In this document: in pieces, positions 46,261-57,364 of the stretch | Position numbering within the stretch: the stretch's first letter is position 1 | Layout: every line of letters begins with the position of its first letter | DNA from: Pinus tabuliformis | Taxonomy: Eukaryota; Streptophyta; Pinopsida; Pinales; Pinaceae | Assembly: GCA_031772625.1 (NCBI GenBank) | Contig: CM062817.1 | Span: 954,407,705 to 954,471,704 of the forward strand | Length of the DNA stretch: 64,000 nucleotides | Reading direction: 5' to 3' | Notes under the pieces: model-generated | The model's database searches: none | What the model was told of the DNA's origin: nothing | What the model saw: the letters and a program-made list of their open reading frames with translations, nothing else | Program-made: the position numbers and the translations under genes

Positions 46261-47593
46261 TACCCCTGGGATCATACTTATGGAGGCTCACCGACAAAGA
46301 AGAAACCTTTTATTTCCTTAGCTTCTACTTTTTCTTCTTTGAAATTTTCAAGAGAGTAGACTCCAATCGTTAAAGGGAGCATAGGCCATATACCATTTTC
46401 ACCCTTTTCCAATGTTTTGGATAATACAGTGGTCAACTGGTAGCATACTTCTTGCAAGAGAAGTATGTCCGGCACTATGGTCGGGAGAGCGTGAGGAGGC
46501 TTGTATGAACCAAAAACTCTAATATATGTGGCTTCCCTAATAGGGAACCAATCTTCCACCTCGACAAGAGTCTTATGGATTCTCTCTGACATACAAGGAG
46601 GGTCGAACCAAAGAGCACATGATATAATAGAGCAATAAAAGATTCAACAATAGTTTCAAATGAAGTCTTGTTGTCTGGGTTCCAGAAGCATTTATAGTAA
46701 TGTACTTCTTGGGTCCATTTCAAACTCTAGCCTTTGAATTGACACCTTTCGAAAACTACATCCATAAGATAAGAGACCATGCAAAATTGTGATGGCTTGC
46801 CTTCCTGTAGATTCTTTTCCATTTGAATATTTGGTTTAAGCGTCGATGCGAGGATACTTACCTAGTTGAATTTAGTTCATTTAGTGGCAACAATGTGCAT
46901 GACAAGTACCCATGCTCCTAGGAAGGTATCAATATTTTCTCTTTCATACAACCTATTTATCATAGCAACCATCAACTTATACACTTTTCTTAATCCCTTT
47001 TTCTTATATATTTTATCTAGTTTAACCCTAAATTTTGTGGGTTCCTGCAACCACGATTTTAATATTTCTTTAGTATATTTGGTAGTTTCATTGAAATCTG
47101 CCAACCATGTGGTGTTGAAAGACTCTTCTCATTCAATAATATTGTAATATTCAACAACATCGACCACAATGAAAGATGGAAAAACCTCTCCATCATGCCT
47201 CCTCACTGACTAATGAATTTCATTTATACATTGCAATATCCAACCAATAGTTTCAACACATGGGAATATTGGTGGGTGCGCATCTACATAATGCAACCAA
47301 GATCTTTTGATATTGATGTAAACTATGCAGTCCTCCTTGTCTCTGGGGATGTCCTGGTTGGAAAACTCAGAATAGATATCCCACCAAGTCAACTTTGTCT
47401 TCTTGTTGATATTGCAAGTCATGTCCCCATAAATTGGTAGAGTAGGTGGGTTATCCATTACCCCTTCTATGTTTCTCTCTACTCTAGCTAAACTCCTTCC
47501 CAAAACCATACAAGAACTCTTGACCATTGATGGAACCATCTCTCCATAGAAGGATGAGATATTGATGCAGTCGAGATCAACGCCACCTAACAT
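46261..47593 (-). pseudogene. Tat/Ogre-like extra ORF, copy X, N-terminal half
   Basis: Open pieces lie at 47593-47210, 47104-46877, 46723-46475 and 46592-46278 in changing frames. They share a Trp/Tyr-rich, globular look (for example TYIRVFGSYKPPHALPTIVP). No enzyme motif is visible. The position upstream of gag in the family fits the extra ORF1 of Ogre-type Tat elements; that link is by position only. The ATG at 47593 is a plausible start. Confidence 0.5.
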
Positions 47594-48238
47594 TTCAAAT
47601 ATGTGATCCCAATAATGAGGTTAAAATGAATAAGAATTACGAATCATAGATAAAATTCCACAAATACAAAATGAAGAGATCACTTAGTCCGAAAGTGGTA
47701 TGATTGAGAAAGTCATAATCTTGAGTTTGTGAGATAGGTCGCACAGGACTCTACAAGGGCAGGTCACAATTTTCAGTAGGTTACACAATAGGCCAAGTAG
47801 CAAAGTTGTTGGTTTCTCCACATGTCACTATGTTACTATGTGATTATGAAGATCAATTATTGCATAGAGATGGTCACAAGTGACATCGACAAAGATGATC
47901 ACAGGTTGCAACCTTAGGGATTGGGTTAAGGTCTCCAAGTGCGACTAGTGGCTTAGGAGAGACAAGTTGAAGTAGGCCTTGTGATCTGAGATTTTTCTAA
48001 GTCTTGGAAGGACCTAGGGATGAAATTGAGAATGAGGGGCCATATAATTCTAAAGACAGAGATCAAGGAGTCTAGCATGGGGGTTCCTAAATTTTGAAAT
48101 AGATTAAATTTTGGGGTTGTTGTAGCCACTACAACAATTGAAGATTCATTGGTAGAACCTCAAAGTCTCTACTTGACCTATTTTTAAATGTAGTCACACC
48201 ATGTAGAAGTGTCATTTCAGGATCACTAGTTTGACTAA
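47594..48238 (-). other. Leader of copy X, no gene (continues at 50829)
   Basis: It has repeated GGTCACAAG/GGTCACA words (47758-47900) but no ORF of note. The 2.6-kb mini-element interrupts it at 48239. Confidence 0.45.
48234..48238. repeat. Target-site duplication ACTAA (left; right copy 50824-50828)
   Basis: Exact 5-bp direct repeat flanking the mini-element. Confidence 0.92.
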
Positions 48239-48659
48239 TGTTATATACCTAGGGGGGATAATATGGGGTACCAAGGGAGGTACCCAAGGTAATAATGTAA
48301 TAATGGTATGGGCCATAGTAATAAATAAGGTGGTTAACCCATGTCATGTAAGGGACCACAAGTAGTTAATAATAATGTAATGGGCCCATGGTATTAGTTG
48401 ATGGTATGAGGAAACCATGGTAATGATGCATGGTATTGTATGTATGAGGCCTATATAGAGGCTAGAGACTCCACATGGAGAGATATGAAGTGAAGAATTA
48501 TTGTATGAACATGCATATGGCTTGTGGAGTGTTCTCCTTCCTTAAGGAGTGAATGTATGGTGTTGCCCTACCTTAAGGGTTTGATCAATAAAGAATCATT
48601 TCATATTATTTCTGAGTTTATTTTCATTATTTTATATTTCTTGGGTCAGATCTACAACA
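48239..48659 (+). repeat. 5' LTR of the mini-element (421 bp)
   Basis: TGTTATATACC...ATCTACAACA. TATA box CTATATAGAG at 48451-48460. An inner pair GGGGTACC and GGTACCC (48269-48289) makes a small inverted repeat. Confidence 0.93.
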
Positions 48660-48661
48660 AG

Positions 48662-48673
48662 TGGTATCAGAGC
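48662..48673 (+). promoter_or_regulatory. Primer-binding site, tRNA-iMet type (perfect)
   Basis: TGGTATCAGAGC two bases after the LTR end. Confidence 0.9.
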
Positions 48674-48719
48674 ACTTTCTTGGGCAAACCGTGGAGAATT
48701 TTTTTTATTTTTGCAGGGA

Positions 48720-49080
48720 TTTTTGGGTGGCGAATTTGCAGATCAGATCTGTACGTTTTGGTGCAAGATCTACAAAATCTAATTGCATATCTGTATTCCA
48801 GGTGAAAAAATAGCTGATTTCAAAAAAAAAATCAGTTGAATCGGAGTCCGGATGAAGGAGATATCGCTGATCTAAAAATCAGTGGGGTTGCAGACAATCT
48901 TTCGGGGCAGCGAATTTGCGGCGCAGATCTAGATGTCTTGGCACTAGATCTGCAAAATATAATTGTAGATCTGGAATCTTTGTGAAAAAACACCTGATTT
49001 CAAAAAAAAATCAGTCGAATCGGAGTCCGGATGAGGGAGATATCGCTGATTTAAAATCAGCTCTTTTTGTAGAAATTTTG
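48720..49080 (+). repeat. 180-bp direct repeat, two copies, in the leader
   Basis: GCGAATTTGC recurs at 48730 and 48910, followed by colinear sequence including CAGATCT, CTGATTTCAAAAAAAA-ATCAG, GAATCGGAGTCCGGATGA and GATATCGCTGAT. A third partial start (GCAGCGCAGATCTG) is at 49099. Each unit has small CTGAT...ATCAG hairpins. Confidence 0.85.
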
Positions 49081-49221
49081 GGTGACGGCGGGAGAGTAGC
49101 AGCGCAGATCTGAAATTCCAGTATCTGAATCAGGATTTCTATCACATGGGCAGATGCAGAATGATTGTTCCATTTCTATAAATAGGTCATAATAAGGATT
49201 CTGAGCAATATTGACTAAACT

Positions 49222-49542
49222 ATGACTATTTCAAGTAAGCGAATTTTTCTCAAACCCATGGAAAGGTTTACTGGAAAAGATGATAGCCCTACTATTGAAA
49301 AATTCATACAAAATCTAAAGAACCGATTTGGGGCGGGATGGAATTGTATGGTACCACTTCTTTTGGAAGAAGAGGCCACCATATGGTGGAAATCACTGGG
49401 CGTCATTGACTGGGACAAATTCTCGGATGAAAAAATGGAAAACTCCTTATGGACAAATGGTCTCGGGCTAGAAAACAAGATAAGAAGAAACATGTGGGTT
49501 TATTTCCTACTGGTATATCTTTATTGCAGGTTCATGGATTGA
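49222..49542 (+). CDS. gag: Truncated gag of the mini-element
   Basis: 106 codons. FLKPMERFTGKDDSPTIEKF, then WWKSLGVIDWDKFSDEK fits the N-terminal part of a Ty3/gypsy gag domain. Similarity ends near 49440 where the next ORF takes over in another frame, so most of gag is deleted. Confidence 0.6.
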   Translation: MTISSKRIFLKPMERFTGKDDSPTIEKFIQNLKNRFGAGWNCMVPLLLEEEATIWWKSLGVIDWDKFSDEKMENSLWTNGLGLENKIRRNMWVYFLLVYLYCRFMD

Positions 49543-50159
49543 TTCAGAAGGAGAAAATCATTGTGTCTATAAATCCTAGTTGCAAGCAAAATCTTATTAG
49601 TGTTAATTTGGCACAAAAATTGCAAGTCCCAGCAAAACATATTGAAAATACACAGGTTGATGATCAGGATGTTCAAATTTATAAGGATTTGAAACTTTCT
49701 ATGGATAAGTATGTGTTTCATGGTGATTTTTATGCTTCAGATATGAATAACATGGATGTTTTTTTGGGATACCCTTGGATGGAATTAGTGGGTACTATCA
49801 ATATTAATGTGCAGAAGAAATTCCTGAAGCTATGGTATAAAAAGAAGAAAATTACGTTACAGGATATTTCCATCCATAAACAGGTAGAGCACATGGAGGC
49901 TGTAGCAAAAGATGTTCAAGGGACTGACATATCAGATGATGAGCCTTTGATGATCAACAATCAAACACAAACAGAGGTTGAAGAAGAAAAGGTTACAGGT
50001 GATGATACATCAGAGGAGGGATCAGTGGTTGAAGTCATATTGAAAAAGAAGACACCACAACATGCACCACATCAAGGTGAAGTAAAGAAAAAGCCATCGT
50101 GGGTTAAAACTTCAACATATCATCATCCACATCACCCAGCGAGACAACCATCAAGATGA
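49449..50159 (+). CDS. Protease-derived protein of the mini-element, active site lost
   Basis: 236 codons, overlapping the gag ORF by 94 nt in another frame. IIVSINPSCKQNLISVNLAQ stands where IDSGS-type active sites occur, with Asp, Ser and Gly all replaced. The C-terminal strand DVFLGYPWMELVGTINI is well kept. An acidic stretch and a His/Pro-rich, Lys-rich tail follow. It is open although catalytically dead; a structural or RNA-binding role is speculation. Whether it is reached by frameshift or own start is unknown. Confidence 0.6.
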   Translation: MDKWSRARKQDKKKHVGLFPTGISLLQVHGLIQKEKIIVSINPSCKQNLISVNLAQKLQVPAKHIENTQVDDQDVQIYKDLKLSMDKYVFHGDFYASDMNNMDVFLGYPWMELVGTININVQKKFLKLWYKKKKITLQDISIHKQVEHMEAVAKDVQGTDISDDEPLMINNQTQTEVEEEKVTGDDTSEEGSVVEVILKKKTPQHAPHQGEVKKKPSWVKTSTYHHPHHPARQPSR

Positions 50160-50389
50160 AAACCAAGTCGTCGCATGACGGATCGCGAGGAGAGAAGATC
50201 CACCCACTGCACATCAACACAGAAGAGCTGCCACGGTCAACTTCCATCTCAAGCGAGCGAGGCACCAGCGAGATCGAGGGATCACCTTTCTCTTGGATGG
50301 CTAGATGCACGTGCATGGTACCAGTGGACTACTCTTTTGAGTAGATCTTATTATTTATGTTCTTCCCATGTTTCGAGGACGAAACATGC

Positions 50390-50403
50390 TTAGGGGGGTG
50401 GAA
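50390..50403 (+). promoter_or_regulatory. Polypurine tract of the mini-element
   Basis: TTAGGGGGGTGGAA directly before the 3' LTR. Confidence 0.85.
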
Positions 50404-50823
50404 TGTTATATACCTAGGGGGGTAATATGGGGTACCAAGGGAGGTACCCAAGGTAATAATGTAATAATGGTATGGGCCATAGTAATAAATAAGGTGGTTA
50501 ACCCATGTCATGTAAGAGACCACAAGTAGCTAATAATAATGTAATGGGCCCATGGTATTAGTTGATGGTATGAGGAAACCATGGTAATGATGCATGGTAT
50601 TGTATGTATGAGGCCTATATAGAGGCTAGAGACTCCACATGGAGAGATATGAAGTGAAGAATTATTGTATAAACAGGCATATGGCTTGTGGAGTGTTCTC
50701 CTTCCTTAAGGAGTGAATGTATGGTGTTGCCCTACCTTAAGGGTTTGATCAATAAAGAATCATTTCATATTATTTCTGGGTTTATTTGCATTATTTTATA
50801 TTTCTTGGGTCAGATCTACAACA
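50404..50823 (+). repeat. 3' LTR of the mini-element (420 bp)
   Basis: Same ends as the 5' LTR; TATA box CTATATAG at 50615-50622. Confidence 0.93.
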
Positions 50824-50828
50824 ACTAA

Positions 50829-51734
50829 TGTCTCTGAGTGACTTGTTGGTATTGGTCACAATCACCTTACCATTTTGATTTGGCTTGCTTGAAACAACTT
50901 AATTAATTAGGAAACGACACTAATGAATTTCGACGGGGTCCAGATAGTAATGCATGGGTTGATAAATATAGGGATTGTAGTGGTTCTCTAGTGTTTCTCC
51001 ATGATCATTGATCCCGTTCAGTACCCTGGTGGAGTCACTTCAAGAAAACACAAACGCCTGTCCACTAGCAGCAGGCCTATTGAGTACCTCAGCGGAGTCA
51101 TCTGCATCACCTCTCTGCACATGAATCTTTCTCAATCCTTTACCCTTTTATTCAATTTTATTATATGTATGTGCAAATTGACATCATTTATTAAGCATTT
51201 ATTTTTCCAGGGTATATGAGGGATCCTGACTTATTTTTCATGCAAGAGAGGTTAGTACTTTTTTCAAAGACTTTATTTATTCTTCCCAAAAGAGTTGCCC
51301 ATTACATGTTCTATCTTTTCTCTTCTCAAGCCACTGTGTCTTTTCCCCTTTAAACACAACTCTTGAGCTTTAAATCCAAGTCAAAAGTAAGGATATTTCT
51401 ACAAATTTATAGGGTGTCTTAGAAAAAACAAGGTTCCCTACCTAACCTGGCTTTCTCAACCCTACAAGGCTTCAATTATAGATTTCCAAGACCAATCATA
51501 GCCATGAGGTGAGCAATTCAGCCACTGGTGTAACAACTACCACAACTTTATGGAATACATTGATTTCATTCTAAAGTCCAAGAACCATTTATTCAGATGC
51601 AAAGCCTTTATTTATATATAAGAGGCTATTAGAAACCAGAAAACATGAAGGAAATGCATGCAACTAAATGAAATGTGGGGATGAAGCATGAAAAGTAAAG
51701 AAATATATGTACAGGGGTGGGTAGGCAGCTTCGA
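50829..51734 (-). repeat. Probable LTR/leader joining Tat-like copies Y and X
   Basis: On the reverse strand it follows the integrase end of Y and precedes the leader of X. It holds a TATA-like TTATATATAAATAAAGG (51612-51632) and two primer-site-like motifs about 62 bp apart, GACTCCGCTGAGGTAC (51083-51099) and GACTCCACCAGGGTAC (51021-51037), similar to the 8.3-kb element's site. Exact LTR ends could not be set. Confidence 0.4.
51021..51102 (-). promoter_or_regulatory. Two primer-site-like repeats of the Tat-like element
   Basis: Both share GTACC(C/T)...GGAGTCA on the plus strand. The duplication could reflect two LTR ends or one site copied in the leader. Confidence 0.35.
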
Positions 51735-52160
51735 AAGCTGATAGGTGAAATAAAACTTAAGATCTTGGCCATTTACAAGGAGAGGTTTAGTCCTCCTGTC
51801 AAGGTTCTGGAGGTGATAAGTATGTTGACCAAGTTTTTATTTAACCTAAAAAGGTCTGATCCACAAGGATTGAAATTTGGTATTCCTACCTTTATCTTCA
51901 ATATCCCATTTCAGTACAAGTTGACTTATGTTAATCTCATTTCTTCCTGCATATTTATTATCGAACCATATCTTGATTCAGTTTTTATGTACAACAAACT
52001 TTTCTCTAGCCTTTTGCCTCTCTTTCTTAATTTTAAGCAAGTTATCAATATGGTTTTGCATGGTAGGACATGGGGTACCTCAGGATTCTTGTGAAAATTG
52101 TAAGGTGGGAAGGTACAAGTTTGGTGGTAGGATTGCTTCCTTTCCTTAAACTCAGAAGTA
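51735..52160 (-). pseudogene. Integrase C-terminal region, copy Y
   Basis: The reverse strand, with frame changes, gives a Lys/Arg helix then LVLKWDIEDKGRNTKF and SLWIRPF, the usual GPF/Y-like tail of gypsy integrases, ending in LVNGQDLKFYF-like sequence. The forward ORF at 51717-52094 is its antisense. Confidence 0.7.
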
Positions 52161-52900
52161 AGGATAGGTTCCGAGAAATGGTTTTGGTGTGACATAGTCA
52201 GCCCACAGATCATTGGTTAGGGCATTTTTCCAATTCATTTCTTTTGACAATAAGTTTTTGTTAATTATGTGGATGAGGTTTTTATTAGTGGATTCATCCA
52301 AGTCGTTGCCTTGGGGGTAATAATTAGCGGAATTTTTCAGAACAATCCCATTTTCCAAAGCAAAATTGTACAACTTAAACGATGAAAAGTAAGTATCATT
52401 ATCAAACATGAGGGAGGTAGGAACGTCAAACCTAGCTATGATGTTCTAAATAATGAAATGAATCACCTCCTAGTGATTGATCTATCATAGCTGCACAACT
52501 TCCACCCATCTTGTGAAATAATATGTGTTTGTGAATATGAACCTATGTTGTTTCATTGAATGTGGTGTGATTTCCCCAATGACATCCAACCCCCACTGCT
52601 GAAAAGGTTCTTCCACTGCAATAGGTTGGAGTGGTACAATTGACCGTGATTCCCTTCCAACACACTTATTACAAATAACTCATTTATGCACATATGCATG
52701 GGCATCCTTGAATAAGTAGGACAATAAAGACCAGCCCTCATGATCTTGTGTGATGTTGTGTCACTGACATAATTCCCACCCGTCGGCCCATCATGTAACA
52801 CCTTCCACACCCTTTCGGCTTCATCATATTCTAGACATTTGAGTAGTATGTCATTGTGGTGCATAAAAAATAGATTACCTTCGACCAACTGATAAGATGC
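52161..52900 (-). pseudogene. Integrase N-terminal and core region, copy Y
   Basis: The frame 52888-52553 has the zinc-binding region (HDGPTGGNYVSDTTSHKIM, then a degraded CX2C). The frame 52409-52152 holds the core's second Asp and Glu: MFDNDTYFSSFKLYNFALEN and YYPQGNDLDESTNK. Stops between them show decay. Confidence 0.82.
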
Positions 52901-54420
52901 ATCTTTAAGTCTAATCTACCTCTTTTGTTTCACAAACAAGGTAGGAGAAAGAGTCCCTTTCCCTAAATTTTGCTTCAAATAAGTATACCAAGATGACAGA
53001 GAATTGGATGTTGGAAGTAAATAATTCTGGTATATTTCGATCTCTTTCTCCCATCCTTCTAGTTCTTCATTTGATTGGTCAGAAGCTTCAAAAACCTATT
53101 TACATATCCCATGCCTTTAACTGTGTGAGCGCGTTTGAATTCCAGGCCATATTCCTTAAGGGAGGTCATCCAGTTAACTCTTCTTTCACCCAAATCTTGT
53201 TGCACAAACAATGATCTTACAGCTGGATGAGGCACAGACACTATCACATGATATTTTAGAATATAAGGTCATAAGTGTTTGAAAAATTATATATTGCATA
53301 CACTTTTTATCCATGTTAGGGTAGTTGAGCTCTGATCCCTGCAATATGACACTCATGAAAGAGATGGGTCACTCATTAGCTTCATTATCCTTCTGGGTTA
53401 AAACAATTGTTAGTGACAAATCTGAAGTGGAGGTGTACAATAAAAAATAGTTATTGAAATCAGGGCTATATAGAGAGAGGGCTTCAATAATAACTTTATT
53501 GATATGATCAAATTCCTCCTTCTCAAATTGGTTCCATTTAAAATCCACATCCTTCTTTGTCATATTCTGCAAAGAATTCACCATCTGAGTGAAGTCAGAA
53601 ATAAACTTAAGTAGAAAGTTAATCTTACCCAAGAATGAATGCATATCCTTCTTGTCATTGGGATACAAGATTTGCATGAAAGTTTTCACACGTTTAGGGT
53701 CAATCATGATACCACTCTTGGCTATTATATGTCCCAAAATATTACCTTCTGAGATTGCAAAAATGCTCTTCATTGTATTGAGAAACATCTTATATTTCCC
53801 GTAGCGTTCAAATATTTGATTCAGATGGTGTAGGTGATCCAATCTAACCTTTGAAAAAATTGTCGCATCATCTAGATAAACTACCACACTTTCACCAATG
53901 AGCCCTCTGAAAGAAGTGTCCATTACCCTTTGTAATGTAGCTCCAAGATTAATAAGGCCAAAAGGAATGCATAAAAAAGTGAAAGTCCCCCACTTTGTCC
54001 TGAAAGTCATCTTTAGCTAATCTGGTTTAGCCACTTGGACTTGGTTGTAACCACAAAACCCATCGAGTAGAGAAAACATCTCGGACCCAAATACTGTTTG
54101 CAAAATATACTCCATAGAGGGGATAGGATAATTATCTTTGTTGGAAGTTTGATTCAAGTTTCAGAAATCAATGCACAACCAAATCTCATCAGACTTCTTT
54201 CTTATAGGAACCAAATTAGAGTCACAAGTGGAATGTCTAACCCTAAAAATGATTTGCGCATCCAACAACTTCTTCAACTCCTTTTGAATGAGGGGTTCCA
54301 ACGTTTAACCTCATCTTTTATAGGTATCACATGTTGAATTATACATGTGTCATATGTCTTCAGGTCATCGTAAGTCCAAGCAAAAACGTTGTGGTACTTC
54401 TTGAACAAATTAATGTATGC
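52901..54420 (-). pseudogene. pol: Reverse transcriptase and RNase H, copy Y
   Basis: The frame 54010-53369 contains IPFGLINLGATLQRVMD and the catalytic VVYLDDATIFSK, then the connection LGHIIAKSGIMIDPKRV. The RT N-terminus is upstream (54400-54010) with stops. RNase H starts at LLYTSTSDLSLTIVL and its end appears at 53247-53059. A GY3/gypsy Tat-type pol best explains the order. Confidence 0.88.
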
Positions 54421-54699
54421 TCACTTCGTTGTAGGTGAACAAAATGTACTAAGATTAAAAAACTTTGAATTTGCCTCCGTCCTAAGATTTATTTATTTGT
54501 GTAATAATGTGGAACTTTGACTCTTGTTATTCGGAGGTCCCCAAAATCGGTCTTATAAATCAAACAAATTATCCAGTGTAACAACACCTTTGGGCATGGG
54601 GTTTACCCTCTACATGTCAACTTATTCCAACATAGTCTTTTCATGTTCTTCTTCATCTATCGTTTCATCCTTGAACACATTTGCGTTGGTGATGAAATC

Positions 54700-55350
54700 T
54701 AGTATCTATTGATCATCATTAAAAACAGGGAAATTAGTCACATTATCCAGGATGAAGGGTTTATAAACAATTTCAATAGAAAATCCATCCCTAAGTGGTG
54801 TAAATCTAGTTGCAGTGTTGGCTAAAGTATCCAAAGTGACATTATTAATTCTAGGAACTAATTTAATTCCAAAATTCTTGAAAGAAGAGATCAACCACCA
54901 TACCTCTTGTTGATAAATTTTATGGTGTGGTGATAAACAATGAATGGTATTTCATACATGCCTTGTGATAATTTCTGAATCACTAATTACATTTATGCAT
55001 TCAGCCTTGAGGTCGATAGCCTTCTTTAGTCCTAGGATCAGTGCCTCATACTATGCAATGTTGTTAATACACTAAAATTCTAACCAAAAAGAGAGTAAAA
55101 ACTTAATTTTTTGGGGTTCCATCAAGATACAGTTGGCACTGGATCCATCTTGAGTCTTAGACCCATCATAAAATAAAGTCCAAATATCACTACAATTAAG
55201 ATCTAAACTAAAGGTGTTTAAATCTATAGTACAAGATTCATTACCATCAAGTGGGGGACAAGGAAGGAGTACTAGTTGTATATTTGATGAAATGGGACAT
55301 GGTATGTCTTCATAACAACCAACATCAGTTTCCAAAAAACACATCCCCAA
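54700..55350 (-). pseudogene. Additional RNase H domain between protease and RT, copy Y
   Basis: Read on the reverse strand: WTLFYDGSKTQDGSSANCIL (first Asp), then YEALILGLKKAIDLKAE (Glu), then VISDSEIITRHV (Asp), then LVPRINNVTLDTLANTA. These are the D-E-D positions and order of the archaeal-type RNase H that Tat elements carry in addition to their own. Two stops interrupt it. It lies upstream of the RT here. Confidence 0.8.
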
Positions 55351-55403
55351 TTATTCCTGATAAAAATCATATTGCTCCCCTTATAGGGGAGCCATAAATG
55401 CAA

Positions 55404-55754
55404 TCAGTTAGTAGCGAAGTACCCCTGCAATTTTCTAAACCAATCCCTACTTAGCAATATGCCACACACCTCAGGTATGTCAACAACCACAACACCTATG
55501 CATTGATGTACTTGAGAGTCATGTGATAATCTGATTATGAAATTATTTAACTCTCCTATAGTAGGGACTTTATATCTATCAAGTTGTATGATCTTGGCAT
55601 CTATCTTTTCTGATACAAGATTGAGTTTCTTACAAACTGAAAAAGGAGTAATGTTGGTGGATGCGCCAGAATCGATAAGAAAATTATGCACATTGTAGTT
55701 AAAGATCTCAAAGGACAAAAATAAAGGAGTGGAACCTCTAGAGTTAGCATTCAT
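55404..55754 (-). pseudogene. Retropepsin-like protease, copy Y
   Basis: FLIDSGASTNITPFSVCKKL is a canonical DSGAS active site. The C-terminal strand IPEVCGILLSRDWFRKL follows. The 116-codon frame is open, the best-preserved part of Y. In the family it is fused to gag and pol. Confidence 0.88.
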
Positions 55755-55849
55755 AAGATTTACAATGGATTATAGATTAATGTGGGCTTTAGAATGACCA
55801 AAGAGGTAGATTTTGGAGAGATAGGAACTTCACTGGTGGAAGATATGCT

Positions 55850-57364
55850 TAAGTGCCCCTATAAAATGTTGACCTTACTCAATAGAAAGTGATTCGATGA
55901 AGTTCTCCATTAGAGTGACCTTTCCTTCTCTTTTCATGAACATTGCAATATCACAATCTAAAGCCTTAGTATAGTAATCAACCGTAATGGAGTCATCGAG
56001 AGCAACGTCAATTGGGAACTTATTCAAGATATCAGTGAAACGTTGATTGAAATCCTTAACCTTTTACTTCTTTCCCATTTTCAAAGAACTTGGCTCTATG
56101 AGTAACATGGATGGAGTCTTATCTTCATCAAATTTCTCTAAAAAAGTCTTTCAAAATTCTTCCCAACTTTGAATGGACGTTATGGGTAGGGAATGATACC
56201 ATGTAGTAGCTTTGTTCTCTAAAGTATATGAGAATAACCTACATGAAACATTGTCATATTGAACTTTCATCATTTGCAAAGAAAGATAAAATTTATTGAT
56301 ATGATCTTCAGTAGTATTTCCCTTTTCCAGATAAAATTTTGGGATATGCTTCTCCAGATGTTAAGGCATGTCATGCAGCTGACCTCGAATATCCAGAGGA
56401 AACCGAGCTTTCCAAGATGAATCTTGTCATCGATTATCTCTGAGTGGATGGTGGGCCATTTGGTTAGAATTATACTCATCATTTCTTTCATAACTATACC
56501 TAGAGCCTTCACTACTATGCTGGAATACTTCCACATTCCTTCTTGGGACCCTAAGATTTTTTATATTTTGGAGGTTCCTAAGGTTCCTCAAATTTCTCTC
56601 AATTATAAGATTTCTCTCATTCCAAGGGTCATCCTCATTCTGTAATATCACTTGATTATTGTTATTCCCTTCACCACATAGTCTTTGGATATTATCAACG
56701 TTCTCATGTCAGTGATGATTCCCATCTTCTAAGTTCTCTTCCCCATGACCTTCCCTATTTGAAATAGAAAATCTTTCTAAACCTTAGATCTAACATCATC
56801 TGCATAGTCATCCAAGGTCATATTAATCAAATCTTGTAGTAAACTCATTAGGATGCCCTTATGGGTATGGTGAGGCTAGATTGAACGTGAATGAGGAAGG
56901 GAGCTTACAGTGAGGATACATTTGAGGCTCTTAGCAAACTGACAAGTAATAGGGAATAGAGCTCTCAGTTGCTCATACTTAATTTCGTAAAGAGGTGGAC
57001 CTTCATAATTAGCGGAATATTCAAGTGGGGTTGGTTGAGTATCAACGGAGGGAGTGTCACTAAAAGGTGGTCCTTGAGAGGGATGATAAGGAGGTCATGA
57101 AGGAATAGGAGTAGATTGGTTAGTAGCTTGACGAGAGGGTTCAAAACAAGGATCAGTATTCATGCCAACTATTGGATAAGAGGGCTGCCCTCCTTCTAGC
57201 ATAAAAATTTGTTGACATGTTGAAATGTATCCCCAATAGTAAGGGGACCTCCCCGGTGCAAAATTCCTATCAAACTCTAGACCGTTTGGGATAGGAGTGC
57301 CATCCAGTATGTAGGCTTGGTTGCCATATTGTTGGTTGAGATTCCCTTTGGACAAAAGGAGCAA
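55850..57364 (-). pseudogene. gag: gag, copy Y
   Basis: The N-terminal part (57364-57095) is Gln/Pro/Tyr-rich and starts at an ATG. An Asn/Arg-rich stretch (56651-56430) is followed by a capsid-type core, with HINKFYLSLQMMKVQY and WYHSLPITSIQSWEEF (56320-56140), broken by stops near 56140 and 56065. No zinc knuckle was seen before the protease. Confidence 0.75.

Larger units (their letters stand above)
48239..50823 (+). mobile_element. 2.6-kb mini LTR retrotransposon (gag/protease remnant only)
   Basis: Two LTRs (421 and 420 bp), canonical iMet primer site, tandem-repeat leader, two overlapping ORFs, polypurine tract and a 5-bp target duplication. By eye the LTRs differ at six bases and one indel, so it moved recently. 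The ORFs are a short gag piece and a protease whose active site is lost. There is no RT, RNase H or integrase, so it must have been mobilised in trans. Confidence 0.92.

Noticed and set aside
51717..52094. Forward 125-codon ORF
   Set aside because: Antisense of the integrase C-terminal region, which shows LVLKWD-type sequence on the reverse strand.
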